From Candidatus Hodarchaeota archaeon (GTDB lineage Archaea; Asgardarchaeota; Heimdallarchaeia; Hodarchaeales; YT1-039), in NCBI GenBank assembly GCA_016840025.1, contig JAEOTF010000233.1, forward strand, positions 1 through 26,680: a DNA stretch of 26,680 bases. Direction: 5' to 3'. Below, one piece after another: positions 15,344 through 24,155 of this stretch (positions are counted from its first letter, which is position 1; each line of letters starts with the position of its first letter). The translations under genes and the position numbers were made by a program. The notes beneath the pieces were generated by a model. The model was not told the DNA's origin. It saw only the letters and a program-made list of their open reading frames with translations, and made no database searches.

Positions 15344-15763
15344 TTATCCAAATTGTTTCAATACCCATTCTCGAATTTTATCTCTTACTCTTCTAAAACC
15401 GTCTAAAATATCTTCTTCGGATCCGGTAATATCAACAGGATTTTCAAATGACTTGTGGATGAAATTTTTTCCCCCTGGAAAAATAGGGCAGGATTCTTGG
15501 GCTCTATCGCAAACTGTTATTATATAGTCGATTTCCTGTTCTAGAAACTCAGTTAGATTATTAGAAGTATGTTTTGAAATATCAATACCGATTTCAGTCA
15601 TAACTTTAATTGCATAAGGATTAACAGAGGAAGGGTGAGTGCCTGCACTGAAAGCAATGTATCGTTCCCCAAACTTTTCCTTAACTAATCCTTCAGCCAT
15701 TTGAGAACGTGCTGAATTGTGAGTACAAATAAAAAGAACAGTTTTTTTCTGTTTAAGGGACAA
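15344..15763 (-). CDS. arsC: Arsenate reductase, low-molecular-weight phosphatase type (thioredoxin-coupled)
   Basis: Reduces arsenate to arsenite using a Cys relay recharged by thioredoxin. Seen: the P-loop CTHNSAR (C13-x5-R19), the relay cysteines C85 and C92 in TVCDRAQESCPIFPGG, and the general-acid Asp region NPVDITGSEEDILDGFRRVRDKI. The three cysteines separate it from a plain LMW tyrosine phosphatase. The 139-residue length is typical. TTG at 15763 is the only start available, because an in-frame TAG lies 27 bases upstream. No arsR, arsB or arsM is adjacent. It sits 70 bases downstream of the aminotransferase on the same strand, so co-transcription is possible but not certain. Confidence 0.92.
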   Translation of the reverse strand: MSLKQKKTVLFICTHNSARSQMAEGLVKEKFGERYIAFSAGTHPSSVNPYAIKVMTEIGIDISKHTSNNLTEFLEQEIDYIITVCDRAQESCPIFPGGKNFIHKSFENPVDITGSEEDILDGFRRVRDKIREWVLKQFG

Positions 15764-15833
15764 GTTATTCGCTTCCCAGTAACTAGCGACCTATTTAGGA
15801 CATTTTGATTCTTTGGTTAGAATCTCCAGATAT

Positions 15834-16976
15834 TCACTTCAGCGTAATTAAAACATCAATAAATCGATCTATATCCTCTTTGGTATTATAGCCATGGGGT
15901 GATACCCGAATTCTTCCTGCTCGGGGACTCACAGCGATTGACTGCTGTTTCAATTTATTTACAATTTTGACAGCATCCATTTTTGACCAGCCCAGATTTA
16001 TAATACCACTCCGATGATCAGGTACCATTGATGAATACACTTCAATATTTGCTTCTTCACATCGTTCTACTAGATAATCATTAACAGTAAGAATGTTGGA
16101 AAAGATATTTTGGAGTCCTATCTCAAGTAAGAATTTGAAAGATTCAATCATTCCTAAAATTTCCCAGGCTGGGCTTGGTTCATAGTGTCGACCTGTTTTG
16201 GCAGGAATGAAGTCGCAATGACTCATTTCTAAGGGATTCTCTGACGACCACCAGCCTACAAATGAAGGAACGAGTAATTCGTGTAGCTCCTTTGTTGTCC
16301 AAACGTAGCCTGTTAAGAAAGGTCCTAAAGCCCATTTATATCCCCCAGCAGCTAATGCGTCGATCCCAAGTTCTTTACAGTCAACAGGCATAGCCCCAAC
16401 TGCTTGAATACCATCAATTAAGAGATATCCATCCACTTCATGTACAAGTTTAGCAATCTCTTTTATCGGGGCACGAAAACCATTAGAGAACTGTACTAGG
16501 GAGAGGGCTACAATTTTGGTATGTTTATCAATAAGGGTTTCAAAATCTTCTAGTTGAAGTATACCATTATGATTTTTAACTACCCGAAGATCTAATCCGT
16601 TTTTCTTGGCAATTATTTGATGTACGAATGAATTTGTAGTAAACTCTAGATCATTAATTAATAAACTGTTTCCAGATTTCCAGGGGAAGCCTTCGACGAC
16701 TGTATGAAGTCCTTGAAGTGTACTTCTTGTGAATCCTACACCTTCAGGATCGCCACCGATGATGTCAGCGGTGATTTGAAGAGCTTGCGGCATTTTTTCT
16801 TCCCAAAACTCTAAGAAATCGAATTCAGGAGCCAGTGTCCCAAATTCTGCTTTTGCTTTCGTAAAACTAGCCATTATCATAGCAGTTCTCTTTGGCATTG
16901 GTGAAAAAGCAGCATGGTCTAGAAAAACAATATCCGGATTCAAAGCCATTTGTGAAGCTATTTTTTCTGGTTTCAT
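15834..16976 (-). CDS. Class V PLP-dependent aminotransferase (cysteine-desulfurase-like fold, no catalytic Cys seen)
   Basis: Seen: FLDHAAFSPMP at the N-terminus, TRSTLQGL at ~83-90, LLIDGIQAVGA (D188 for the PLP ring nitrogen) and AAGGYKWALGP with Schiff-base Lys214. The fold type I small domain ends RIRVSPHGYNTKEDIDRFIDVL. In SufS/CsdA-type desulfurases a Cys sits in the R-x-G-x-x-C loop; here the equivalent loop is SPRAGRIRVSPHGYN without Cys, so desulfurase activity is unlikely. Closer models are isopenicillin-N-epimerase-like or generic class V aminotransferases. The substrate is unknown. The ATG start is 21 bases after the stop of the LOR gene, so it is probably third in the CBS-LOR operon. 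Confidence 0.88.
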   Translation of the reverse strand: MKPEKIASQMALNPDIVFLDHAAFSPMPKRTAMIMASFTKAKAEFGTLAPEFDFLEFWEEKMPQALQITADIIGGDPEGVGFTRSTLQGLHTVVEGFPWKSGNSLLINDLEFTTNSFVHQIIAKKNGLDLRVVKNHNGILQLEDFETLIDKHTKIVALSLVQFSNGFRAPIKEIAKLVHEVDGYLLIDGIQAVGAMPVDCKELGIDALAAGGYKWALGPFLTGYVWTTKELHELLVPSFVGWWSSENPLEMSHCDFIPAKTGRHYEPSPAWEILGMIESFKFLLEIGLQNIFSNILTVNDYLVERCEEANIEVYSSMVPDHRSGIINLGWSKMDAVKIVNKLKQQSIAVSPRAGRIRVSPHGYNTKEDIDRFIDVLITLK

Positions 16977-16997
16977 TCTTATTCCCTTTATCCGAGT

Positions 16998-17696
16998 TTA
17001 TTTACGATCATGTACTATGTTATCAATTGCTAGGACTAATCCTAGGATTTGACGACGATCATATTTTGGATTAAAGATTTGGACTGCATAAGTGTCTGAA
17101 AAGTCAAACAATCCTCCTAAAAAGACATCGCGCCATTTATCTAGTTTATCTACATGAGCTGCTAAATGTCCAGTAGCTGAGTCGATAATATCAAATCGAA
17201 ACCCCATAAAATTACCTTGAGCATCAAAAATACGCTGTCCAAACTCATCTTCCATCCACAAATGAGGTCTGAAGAACGACAATAGAGTTTTTTGAATTCT
17301 ACCCAACGGGATTTCTGCTCCTTCTGGGGTAATAGCTTTAAGTTCATAGGTTGGACGAAATGAGACTAATTTAGCATTAATAACAGCAGACATTGAACCA
17401 TCAAGTTCTATAAACTCAATTAAACGCCTCAAAGATAAAAAGCGTCGATTCATACGACCTAAAGTGTTTCCGTGCCAATCATAAATCGGTCCTGATCCCC
17501 AATCCCAGTATTTCTCCTTAAGGACATAATATTCAAGCAGAGGATCGAATAGGCTTCCTGCGTTTATTGGAACTGGTTTTTCTTCATGTGGTGCAGTTGT
17601 ACGCAGTTGTCGCAAATCTTTGCCGCATTCTGAACAGAATGATGGGAGTATTTCATGAAACACACCACAATTATTACAATAGGGAATAGTGATCAC
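16998..17696 (-). CDS. Zinc-ribbon plus LURP-one/scramblase-related (LOR-like) protein
   Basis: Seen: an N-terminal zinc ribbon C7-x2-C10 ... C21-x2-C24. A ~45-residue linker follows, then a ~160-residue domain with the Tubby/LOR layout: YYVLKEKYWDW, PIYDWHGNTLGRMNR, YELKAITPEGAEIPLG, IFDAQGNFMGF, AAHVDKLDKWRDVF, DTYAVQIFNPKYDRRQILGLVLAIDNI. The last motif (Y-x-V-x-I ... R-x-x-I-L-x-L-V-x-A-I-D-N-I) is the strongest mark of the LOR/phospholipid-scramblase family. Known relatives either move phospholipids across membranes (eukaryotic scramblases, Ca2+-activated) or have unknown roles (plant LURP1). No clear transmembrane helix is present except perhaps the C-terminal LGLVLAID stretch. The GTG start overlaps the TGA of the CBS gene (GTGA), indicating translational coupling. 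Confidence 0.78.
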   Translation of the reverse strand: MITIPYCNNCGVFHEILPSFCSECGKDLRQLRTTAPHEEKPVPINAGSLFDPLLEYYVLKEKYWDWGSGPIYDWHGNTLGRMNRRFLSLRRLIEFIELDGSMSAVINAKLVSFRPTYELKAITPEGAEIPLGRIQKTLLSFFRPHLWMEDEFGQRIFDAQGNFMGFRFDIIDSATGHLAAHVDKLDKWRDVFLGGLFDFSDTYAVQIFNPKYDRRQILGLVLAIDNIVHDRK

Positions 17697-18172
17697 TCTC
17701 CTTCAGAGGTCGTTCCTGGTGAAAATTGTTCAATATTTTGTAGCATAGAGTCCATATAATTGGCAAACTGATATAATTGGTTACATGCATCAAAAATCGT
17801 ACAAACACCTAATAATTTGCCTTCTTCTACAACTGGAACAGCTAGAATAGATTTTTCTGCAAATATATCAAGGACTTGACGAAAGTCAGCATTTGCATCA
17901 ATTGTGATGACAGGTGTTGTCATAATATCTGCTGCTCTAAGGGATTCCCAATCCTCACTAGCCAGAATAGCCTTCTTTAGAACATCATCCTTAACAATGA
18001 TCCCTTTCAGAACTTGATCTTCCACAACAATGGCAGCGGTGATATTTTCACCTTCTGACAGGGTTTTTGCTAGCTCTTTAACGGGTGTCGACGCCGACAC
18101 CTCGAAATATTCATCCCGTATAGGTGTATGCTTAACTTGGAGAGAAAATTCCTCTTGTTTAGGGCGTGTCAT
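17693..18172 (-). CDS. CBS-domain pair protein
   Basis: Two tandem CBS motifs form an adenosine-nucleotide-sensing Bateman module. CBS1 is at ~20-72 (YFEVSASTPVKELAKTL; AAIVVEDQVLKGIIVKDDVL); CBS2 is at ~82-138 (AADIMTTPVITIDANADFRQ; ILAVPVVEEGKLLGVCTIFD). No catalytic domain is attached, so it probably regulates a partner. Length 159 is normal for stand-alone CBS pairs. The ATG start is preceded by AGGAGT at 18181-18186. The gene overlaps the zinc-ribbon LOR gene by 4 bases; the two products may interact. It is first in a minus-strand unit that is divergent from the Ca2+-ATPase genes. Confidence 0.92.
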   Translation of the reverse strand: MTRPKQEEFSLQVKHTPIRDEYFEVSASTPVKELAKTLSEGENITAAIVVEDQVLKGIIVKDDVLKKAILASEDWESLRAADIMTTPVITIDANADFRQVLDIFAEKSILAVPVVEEGKLLGVCTIFDACNQLYQFANYMDSMLQNIEQFSPGTTSEGE

Positions 18173-18313
18173 AACTAAATACTCCTATTTGGTTGTAATA
18201 CCTTGATTAAGAAGAACATATCTGACACATCTTTTAGATTAATCTTTGAAAAGTGATACTGTGTTTAATTGTTTAATCTTTAAGAACTCATTCATTTAAC
18301 GTAAAAGAAGTTA
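18173..18313. promoter_or_regulatory. Divergent promoter region between the CBS operon and the Ca2+-ATPases
   Basis: 141 bases separating two diverging transcription units. AT-rich stretches TTTAATTGTTTAATCTTTAA (18263-18282) could hold TATA elements in either direction. No clear operator palindrome was seen. Confidence 0.4.
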
Positions 18314-21124
18314 GTGAATCCAATGAGCAGTCAATGGCACTCGACAGAAATGTCTGAAATATGGGAAACGTTAGGGTCAAGCCATAAGGGATTATCGAAC
18401 GAATTATTTGAAGAAAAATTTGTTAAATATGGACCCAATGAACTCAAGAAGAAGAAATCTGTTTCTCAGGTCCAACGATTCCTTCAACAGTTTAATGACT
18501 TTCTTATAATCATTTTACTAGTTTCTGTAGCGATCTCGTTTGCCTTAGGTGAATATATCGATGCAATTGCTATCGCCATCATTGTTATGTTTAATGCTGT
18601 TCTTGGTTTTGTACAAGAATTCCGAGCTGAGCAAGCTATTGAAGCATTAGAGGCGATGACAGCTCCTCATGCACGTGTTAAGCGTAATGGTAAATTAGCT
18701 ATCATTCCATCAAGGGAATTAGTACCAGGGGATCTTATCGAAGTTGAGTCAGGAGATAGCATACCTGCGGACGCAAGAATCTTTAAAAGTTATGTGTTTC
18801 GGGTGAATGAATCAGGTTTGACAGGTGAATCTCTTCCAGTTGATAAAGCTGCAATTAGCACACTCCCCAGTGGTACCCCCTTAGCAGATAAGAAGAATAT
18901 GATCTTTCAAGGGACGATAGCAGTTAATGGGCGAACTAGTGCAGTAGTTTGTACTACTGGAGCTCAAACAGAAATGGGGAAAATTGCGACATTAATTGCT
19001 GAAACAAAAAGTACTGAAACACCACTTACTATCCAATTAAAGGAATTTGGAAAGAAAATAGCTATTATAGTTTTGATAATATGTTTTATTGTTTTTCTGC
19101 TTGGTTTCTATGTAGGTTTAAGCTCTCTGGATTTCGATTGGGATAAATGGCCTGAGATTGCAGTTCCGATGTTTGTAGTAGGTGTAAGCCTTGCAGTAGC
19201 CGCCATTCCAGAAGGATTACCAGCAGTAGTTACTTTAGCATTAGCAATTGGTGTTCAACGAATGGCGAAACAGCGAGCTGTTGTTCGGAAACTTAAAGCA
19301 GTTGAAACTTTAGGATCAACTACAGTTATATGCTCGGATAAAACTGGAACCCTAACAACAAACCAGATGACTGTCAAAAGAATTTTATTACCTAATAAAC
19401 TTTATACTGTAACAGGAGAGGGTTATTCTCCCAAAGGAGATATTTTGGACAAGGATCACTCAGTAAAAGTAACGGAGCATCCAGATCTCAAATTATTAGT
19501 TCAGATAGGCATGTTCTGTAACACTTCGGTATTAGAAATGTCTCAAGAAGGGGATTATAGAATTGTTGGAGATCCTACCGAAGGCGCACTATCTGTTTTA
19601 GGAGCGAAAGTGCATTTAGAGGGTATATGGAAGCATTTATTCGAAGCTCCTTTTGATAGTGACCGGAAAATGATGACAGTAGTCTATGAAAAAGAAGATG
19701 GAGAAAAAATTGCGTTAATCAAAGGAGCACCAGATATTTTTTTGGATCAATGCACTAAAATTCTAGATGGAAATTCAGTTCGGGAATTAACAAACATAGA
19801 CCGTAAAAATATAAAAGAAAGATCCGAAGAATTATCAAAGCAAGCCTATCGGATGCTAGCTCTAGGTTACAAAGATATAGATGCTTCTACTCTACAAAAA
19901 CTAAAAGATGCCCAAAAACCAGAAGATATACTAGAATCTGAAATTATCTATGTAGGACAAGTAGGATTGGTCGATCCTGCCCGTCCTGAAAGTGCAATAT
20001 CAGTCCAACAGTGTCGAAAAGCAGGTATAATGCCTGTAATGATAACTGGTGATCATCGAACAACAGCTGTTGCAATAGCAAAAGACGTTGGTATCATTAC
20101 TAATGAGGAAGAGCAGAGAGTTCTTACAGGACAAGAATTAGAACAGATATCGGATGAAGAATTAAGGCTACAGGTTATGGATACACAAGTTTATGCACGA
20201 GTCTCCCCCGCCCATAAGATGCGGATTGTCACTGCATTGCAGAAAAACAATCAAATCGTTGCAATGACTGGTGATGGTGTGAATGATGCGCCTGCGCTTA
20301 AAAAGGCAGATATTGGAATAGCTATGGGAAAAATGGGAACGGATGTGGCCCGTGAAGCTGCAGCAATGATTCTGACGGATGACAACTTTGCTACGATAAC
20401 TGCTGCAGTTGAGGAAGGAAGAGGTATCTTTGATAATATGAAGAAATTCATTGGGTACCTCCTAGGTTGTAATGCTGCAGAAGTAATGACCATTTTCTTT
20501 GGTATTCTACTAATCGCATTTTTATCAGGAGGAAAAGCAACAGGAGTAGGTGAAAGTACAGAAACTATTGTCCCCTTCCTTGCTATACAAATCTTATTCA
20601 TGAACTTAGTAACAGACGGCTTACCAGCTTTAGCTCTCGGTATAGATCCACCTGAACCAAATATAATGGAGCGACCTCCACGGGATCCTGAGGAAAGTAT
20701 TCTATCAAAAGATATGTATATAAAAATCTTGTTTTCAGGATTAATTATTGCTATCGGAACACTATTTCTATTCTTTTGGCAGTTAGGGCTTGATATTGAT
20801 TTATGGGAGGATCACTTGGGTAAAGCACAGACTACAGCGTTTATCGTATGCATAATGTTTCAAAATTTTATGTCATTAACCTCACGTTCTGAAATCCACT
20901 CTATTTTCACAATTAAGACTCAAAATTGGTATTTATGGGCTGCTTTTCTATTAAATCTATTTTTATTATTTGTTATTGTTTATGTACCATTCTTTCATGA
21001 TATCTTTCACACTGTTAACCTAGATGCAACTGACTGGTTTGGTATTTTTGTTATATCTTCTACAATCCTGTTTATAGATGAAATTAGAAAAATGATTTAT
21101 CGAATGAAAATGGTGAAGCATTAG
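18314..21124 (+). CDS. P-type Ca2+-transporting ATPase, SERCA-like (first of a tandem pair)
   Basis: Membrane pump that exports Ca2+ using ATP. Seen: TGES at 170-173 (actuator), PEGLP at 299-303 in TM4, phosphorylation motif SDKTGTLT with D342, KGAPD, MITGDH, and TGDGVNDAP at 652-660. Calcium-site residues match SERCA: E300 in TM4, N720/E723 in TM5 (NAAE), and N764/T767/D768 in TM6 (NLVTD). That makes a Ca2+ rather than heavy-metal or H+ substrate likely. Ten hydrophobic segments are expected, with a soluble N-terminal cation-ATPase domain (WHSTEMSEIW...GLSNELFEEKFVKYGPNELKK). The length of 936 is normal. The start is GTG 18314 or ATG 18323, the latter matching the paralogue. There is no obvious terminator before the second copy, so the pair may be co-transcribed. 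Confidence 0.95.
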   Translation: MNPMSSQWHSTEMSEIWETLGSSHKGLSNELFEEKFVKYGPNELKKKKSVSQVQRFLQQFNDFLIIILLVSVAISFALGEYIDAIAIAIIVMFNAVLGFVQEFRAEQAIEALEAMTAPHARVKRNGKLAIIPSRELVPGDLIEVESGDSIPADARIFKSYVFRVNESGLTGESLPVDKAAISTLPSGTPLADKKNMIFQGTIAVNGRTSAVVCTTGAQTEMGKIATLIAETKSTETPLTIQLKEFGKKIAIIVLIICFIVFLLGFYVGLSSLDFDWDKWPEIAVPMFVVGVSLAVAAIPEGLPAVVTLALAIGVQRMAKQRAVVRKLKAVETLGSTTVICSDKTGTLTTNQMTVKRILLPNKLYTVTGEGYSPKGDILDKDHSVKVTEHPDLKLLVQIGMFCNTSVLEMSQEGDYRIVGDPTEGALSVLGAKVHLEGIWKHLFEAPFDSDRKMMTVVYEKEDGEKIALIKGAPDIFLDQCTKILDGNSVRELTNIDRKNIKERSEELSKQAYRMLALGYKDIDASTLQKLKDAQKPEDILESEIIYVGQVGLVDPARPESAISVQQCRKAGIMPVMITGDHRTTAVAIAKDVGIITNEEEQRVLTGQELEQISDEELRLQVMDTQVYARVSPAHKMRIVTALQKNNQIVAMTGDGVNDAPALKKADIGIAMGKMGTDVAREAAAMILTDDNFATITAAVEEGRGIFDNMKKFIGYLLGCNAAEVMTIFFGILLIAFLSGGKATGVGESTETIVPFLAIQILFMNLVTDGLPALALGIDPPEPNIMERPPRDPEESILSKDMYIKILFSGLIIAIGTLFLFFWQLGLDIDLWEDHLGKAQTTAFIVCIMFQNFMSLTSRSEIHSIFTIKTQNWYLWAAFLLNLFLLFVIVYVPFFHDIFHTVNLDATDWFGIFVISSTILFIDEIRKMIYRMKMVKH

Positions 21125-21199
21125 CAGTTGGATAAAGATATACAAATTGCTACAGTAATGTAATATGTAAAAGAATTCAGATAAGTTTTCTTCTGAGTA

Positions 21200-21225
21200 A
21201 TTGGTGGAGGTGCATTGGTGGAGGT
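21200..21225 (+). repeat. Tandem Shine-Dalgarno-like repeat upstream of the second Ca2+-ATPase
   Basis: ATTGGTGGAGGT occurs twice (21200-21211 and 21214-21225) with two bases between. Each copy holds GGAGGT, a perfect Shine-Dalgarno core, yet no start codon in the ATPase frame sits at a normal distance, and the likely ATG is 57 bases away at 21282. Confidence 0.55.
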
Positions 21226-21281
21226 TTAAGAAAACAAGTTTAAAAATTGAGCAATTGAGTCACAGGTTTTTGTGGGATTCA

Positions 21282-24089
21282 ATGAATAATAAATGGCATT
21301 CCATGGAAATGTCAGAAGTTTGGAAAAAACTATCTTCAAGTCCTGACGGGTTATCTGAAGAAGACTATAATAAGAAGGTGCTTAAATACGGTCTTAATGA
21401 GCTAAAGAAAGTAAAAACTACGACTTTGCTTGGTTTATTTATAGAACAATTCAACGATTTTCTCGTGATTATCTTATTATTCTCTGTTGCAATATCTGCC
21501 TTATTGGGGGAATGGATCGACGCTATTGCTATTTTATTTATTGTGATTATGAATGCCATCCTCGGTTTCGTCCAAGAATTCCGAGCTGAAAAAGCAATCG
21601 AAGCCTTGGAAGCTATGACAGCTCCTCATGCCTTAGTGTACCGAAATGGAATACTACAAAAAGTTCCTGCTAAAGAGTTGGTCCCAGGAGATGTTATTGA
21701 ATTAGCATCAGGAGACTCTATACCAGCAGACGCACGGATTTTTTGGTGTTTTTCATGCCGTTTAAATGAAGCTTCGCTAACTGGTGAATCACTCCCTGTG
21801 GAGAAGTATGCTACTGAAGCACTACCTATTGATACTCCTTTAGCTGATAGAAAAAATATGGTATTTCAAGGAACAACAACAGTATATGGACGCGCTAAGG
21901 CGGTAATCGCAGATACGGGGTTAAATACAGAAATGGGCAGAATTGCTACAATGATCGCCGAAACAAGGAGCACTGAAACCCCACTTACAACTCAATTAAA
22001 TGAATTCGGAAAGAAGGTGGGGATAGGGATTCTATTAATTTGTTTTATAGTATTCCTTGTTGGATCCTACGTAGGCTTGAATGCGGTGGACTTTAACTGG
22101 GATGAATTTCCAAACATTGCAGTTACGATGTTTATTGTGGGGGTAAGTCTTGCAGTAGCCGCTATTCCAGAGGGATTGCCTGCAGTGGTTACTTTAGCGC
22201 TTGCTATAGGAGTTCAACGGATGGCGAAACGTCGTGCAGTGGTAAGAAAACTGAAGGCTGTAGAAACCCTAGGCAGTACTACAGTTATTTGTTCAGATAA
22301 GACAGGAACTCTTACGACAAATGAAATGACTGTAAAAAGAATTTTACTTCCTCAACGCAGCCTTATGGTTAGTGGAGAGGGGTATAAACCAGTTGGAGAC
22401 ATTTTGGAAAATGAGACCGTCGTTCAAACTAAGGATGACCCAGCTCTTGAATTGCTAATCCGTATAGGCATCTTAAACAATAGCGCTCATTTAGTAGAAA
22501 AGAATGGAAATTATTCAATTATAGGTGATCCTACCGAAGGAGCTCTTATTGTTTTAGGAGAAAAGGTTGAATTAAAACCCGAATGGATTAAAATTTATGA
22601 AATACCTTTTGATTCTGATCGTAAAATGATGACAGTCATCTGTAAAAGGGAAGATGGGAGTAAAATTGCCTGTTTCAAAGGAGCTCCAGATATTCTTCTA
22701 AGTAGAAGTATTCACATCTTAGAGGGTAAAACCAGCAAATCACTTACAGAGGAAGATAAAAGATCATTAAGTGCTAACTCCGAAGAATTAGCCAAAAAAG
22801 CGTTTCGTATGATTGCATTGGGGTATAGAGAAGTTGATAATGAAATACTAAAGGCTGTAAAAGGCGTCAAGGATCCGACAAAAATCCTTGAGACCAATAT
22901 TACCTACGTAGGTGAAGTTGGTTTATTGGATCCACCTCGACCTGAGAGTGCCGAATCTGTAGCAATATGCCGTAAAGCAGGTATTAAAACGGTAATGATC
23001 ACAGGAGATCATCAAGTAACAGCTGAAGCTATAGCACAAGAGGTGGGCATTATAACTGAGGGAGAAAACGCGGGAATTCTCACCGGAAGAGACCTAGATC
23101 AAATGTCCGATGAAGAACTCAATGATTCTGTTATGGAAACAGGGATTTATGCACGAGTCTCACCAAAACACAAGATGAGAATCGTTACCGCCTTACAAGA
23201 AAATAATCAAGTTGTTGCAATGACTGGTGATGGAGTGAATGATGCGCCTGCGCTTAAAAAGGCAGATATTGGAGTAGCTATGGGAATCATGGGTACAGAT
23301 GTGGCCCGTGAAGCTGCAGCGATGATTCTCACTGATGACAATTTTGCCACAATCACAGCAGCGGTGGAAGAAGGCCGCGGTATCTATGATAATATGAAGA
23401 AGTTCATCGGTTACCTCCTAGGCTGTAATGCAGGCGAAGTAATGACAGTGTTTTTTGGAATTTTGTTAATTGCATTTCTCTCAGGTGGTGAAGCTGCTAG
23501 TTCTGCGAATGGTCATGCTGAAACCATTATTCCATTACTAGCTGTACAAATACTCTATATGAATCTTGTAACAGACGGTTTACCTGCTTTAGCTCTTGGT
23601 GTAGACCCACCTGAGCCTAATTTAATGGATCGAAAACCCAGAGATCCTGGTGAGGGATTTCTATCTAGAAATATGTATGCTAACATCCTTCTAGCTGGTA
23701 TAGTGATTGCTGCAGGTACCTTATGGCTCTTCTTTTGGGAATTAGGTTGGGACGATCACACTCTCTGGCAAGACCGTTTACCACGAGCACAAACAATTGC
23801 TTTCTGTGTCATTATTATGTTCCAGAAATTTATGGCCCTCAGTTCACGCTCAGAAACAGAATCTTCGTTTACGATGAAGGAACAAAATTTGTGGTTATGG
23901 GGTGCAATTTTCTTGACTATTTTTCTCCAATTTGTAGTGGTGTATGTTCCTGTCTTCCAAGAAATCTTACACACTGTTTCCTTGACGGTAATGGATTGGA
24001 TTGTTATTTTTACAGTAGCTTCAACAGTTCTATTTGCAGAAGAAATTCGAAAATGTGTATTTCGGAGATATGTTGCTGAATATGCTTAA
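21282..24089 (+). CDS. P-type Ca2+-transporting ATPase, SERCA-like (second of a tandem pair)
   Basis: Paralogue of the preceding pump. The frame is open from a TTG at 21201, but the first 27 residues (WWRFKKTSLKIEQLSHRF...) have no counterpart. MNNKWHSMEMSEVW from 21282 aligns with the start of the first copy, so ATG 21282 is taken. Numbered from there: PEGLP with E297, phosphorylated D339 in SDKTGTLT, N716/E719 in TM5 (NAGE, matching SERCA more closely than the first copy), and N761/T764/D765 in TM6 (NLVTD). All ATPase motifs are intact. Length 935. The two proteins are similar along their whole length; a short patch around the TGDGVNDAP hinge is almost identical even at DNA level. Possible roles: different affinity or expression, or pumping at different conditions (inference). 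Confidence 0.95.
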   Translation: MNNKWHSMEMSEVWKKLSSSPDGLSEEDYNKKVLKYGLNELKKVKTTTLLGLFIEQFNDFLVIILLFSVAISALLGEWIDAIAILFIVIMNAILGFVQEFRAEKAIEALEAMTAPHALVYRNGILQKVPAKELVPGDVIELASGDSIPADARIFWCFSCRLNEASLTGESLPVEKYATEALPIDTPLADRKNMVFQGTTTVYGRAKAVIADTGLNTEMGRIATMIAETRSTETPLTTQLNEFGKKVGIGILLICFIVFLVGSYVGLNAVDFNWDEFPNIAVTMFIVGVSLAVAAIPEGLPAVVTLALAIGVQRMAKRRAVVRKLKAVETLGSTTVICSDKTGTLTTNEMTVKRILLPQRSLMVSGEGYKPVGDILENETVVQTKDDPALELLIRIGILNNSAHLVEKNGNYSIIGDPTEGALIVLGEKVELKPEWIKIYEIPFDSDRKMMTVICKREDGSKIACFKGAPDILLSRSIHILEGKTSKSLTEEDKRSLSANSEELAKKAFRMIALGYREVDNEILKAVKGVKDPTKILETNITYVGEVGLLDPPRPESAESVAICRKAGIKTVMITGDHQVTAEAIAQEVGIITEGENAGILTGRDLDQMSDEELNDSVMETGIYARVSPKHKMRIVTALQENNQVVAMTGDGVNDAPALKKADIGVAMGIMGTDVAREAAAMILTDDNFATITAAVEEGRGIYDNMKKFIGYLLGCNAGEVMTVFFGILLIAFLSGGEAASSANGHAETIIPLLAVQILYMNLVTDGLPALALGVDPPEPNLMDRKPRDPGEGFLSRNMYANILLAGIVIAAGTLWLFFWELGWDDHTLWQDRLPRAQTIAFCVIIMFQKFMALSSRSETESSFTMKEQNLWLWGAIFLTIFLQFVVVYVPVFQEILHTVSLTVMDWIVIFTVASTVLFAEEIRKCVFRRYVAEYA

Positions 24090-24119
24090 AATATAGCTAA
24101 ATTCCCGAAAAAAACCAAA

Positions 24120-24138
24120 TTTTTTTTATCATTTTTAT
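24120..24138 (+). terminator. T-tract after the second Ca2+-ATPase
   Basis: Eight T at 24120-24127 followed by ATCATTTTTATT, thirty bases after the stop codon. It is close to the next start, so it may share space with the promoter of the HAD gene. Confidence 0.5.
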
Positions 24139-24155
24139 TAAATGCAGGTGATTAG

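Noticed and set aside
20251..20601. 116-codon antisense frame in the first Ca2+-ATPase
   Set aside because: Antisense shadow of the conserved TGDGVNDAP region.
23723..24079. 118-codon frame inside the second Ca2+-ATPase in another frame
   Set aside because: Fully inside a strongly conserved pump gene; composition is that of a frame-shifted shadow.
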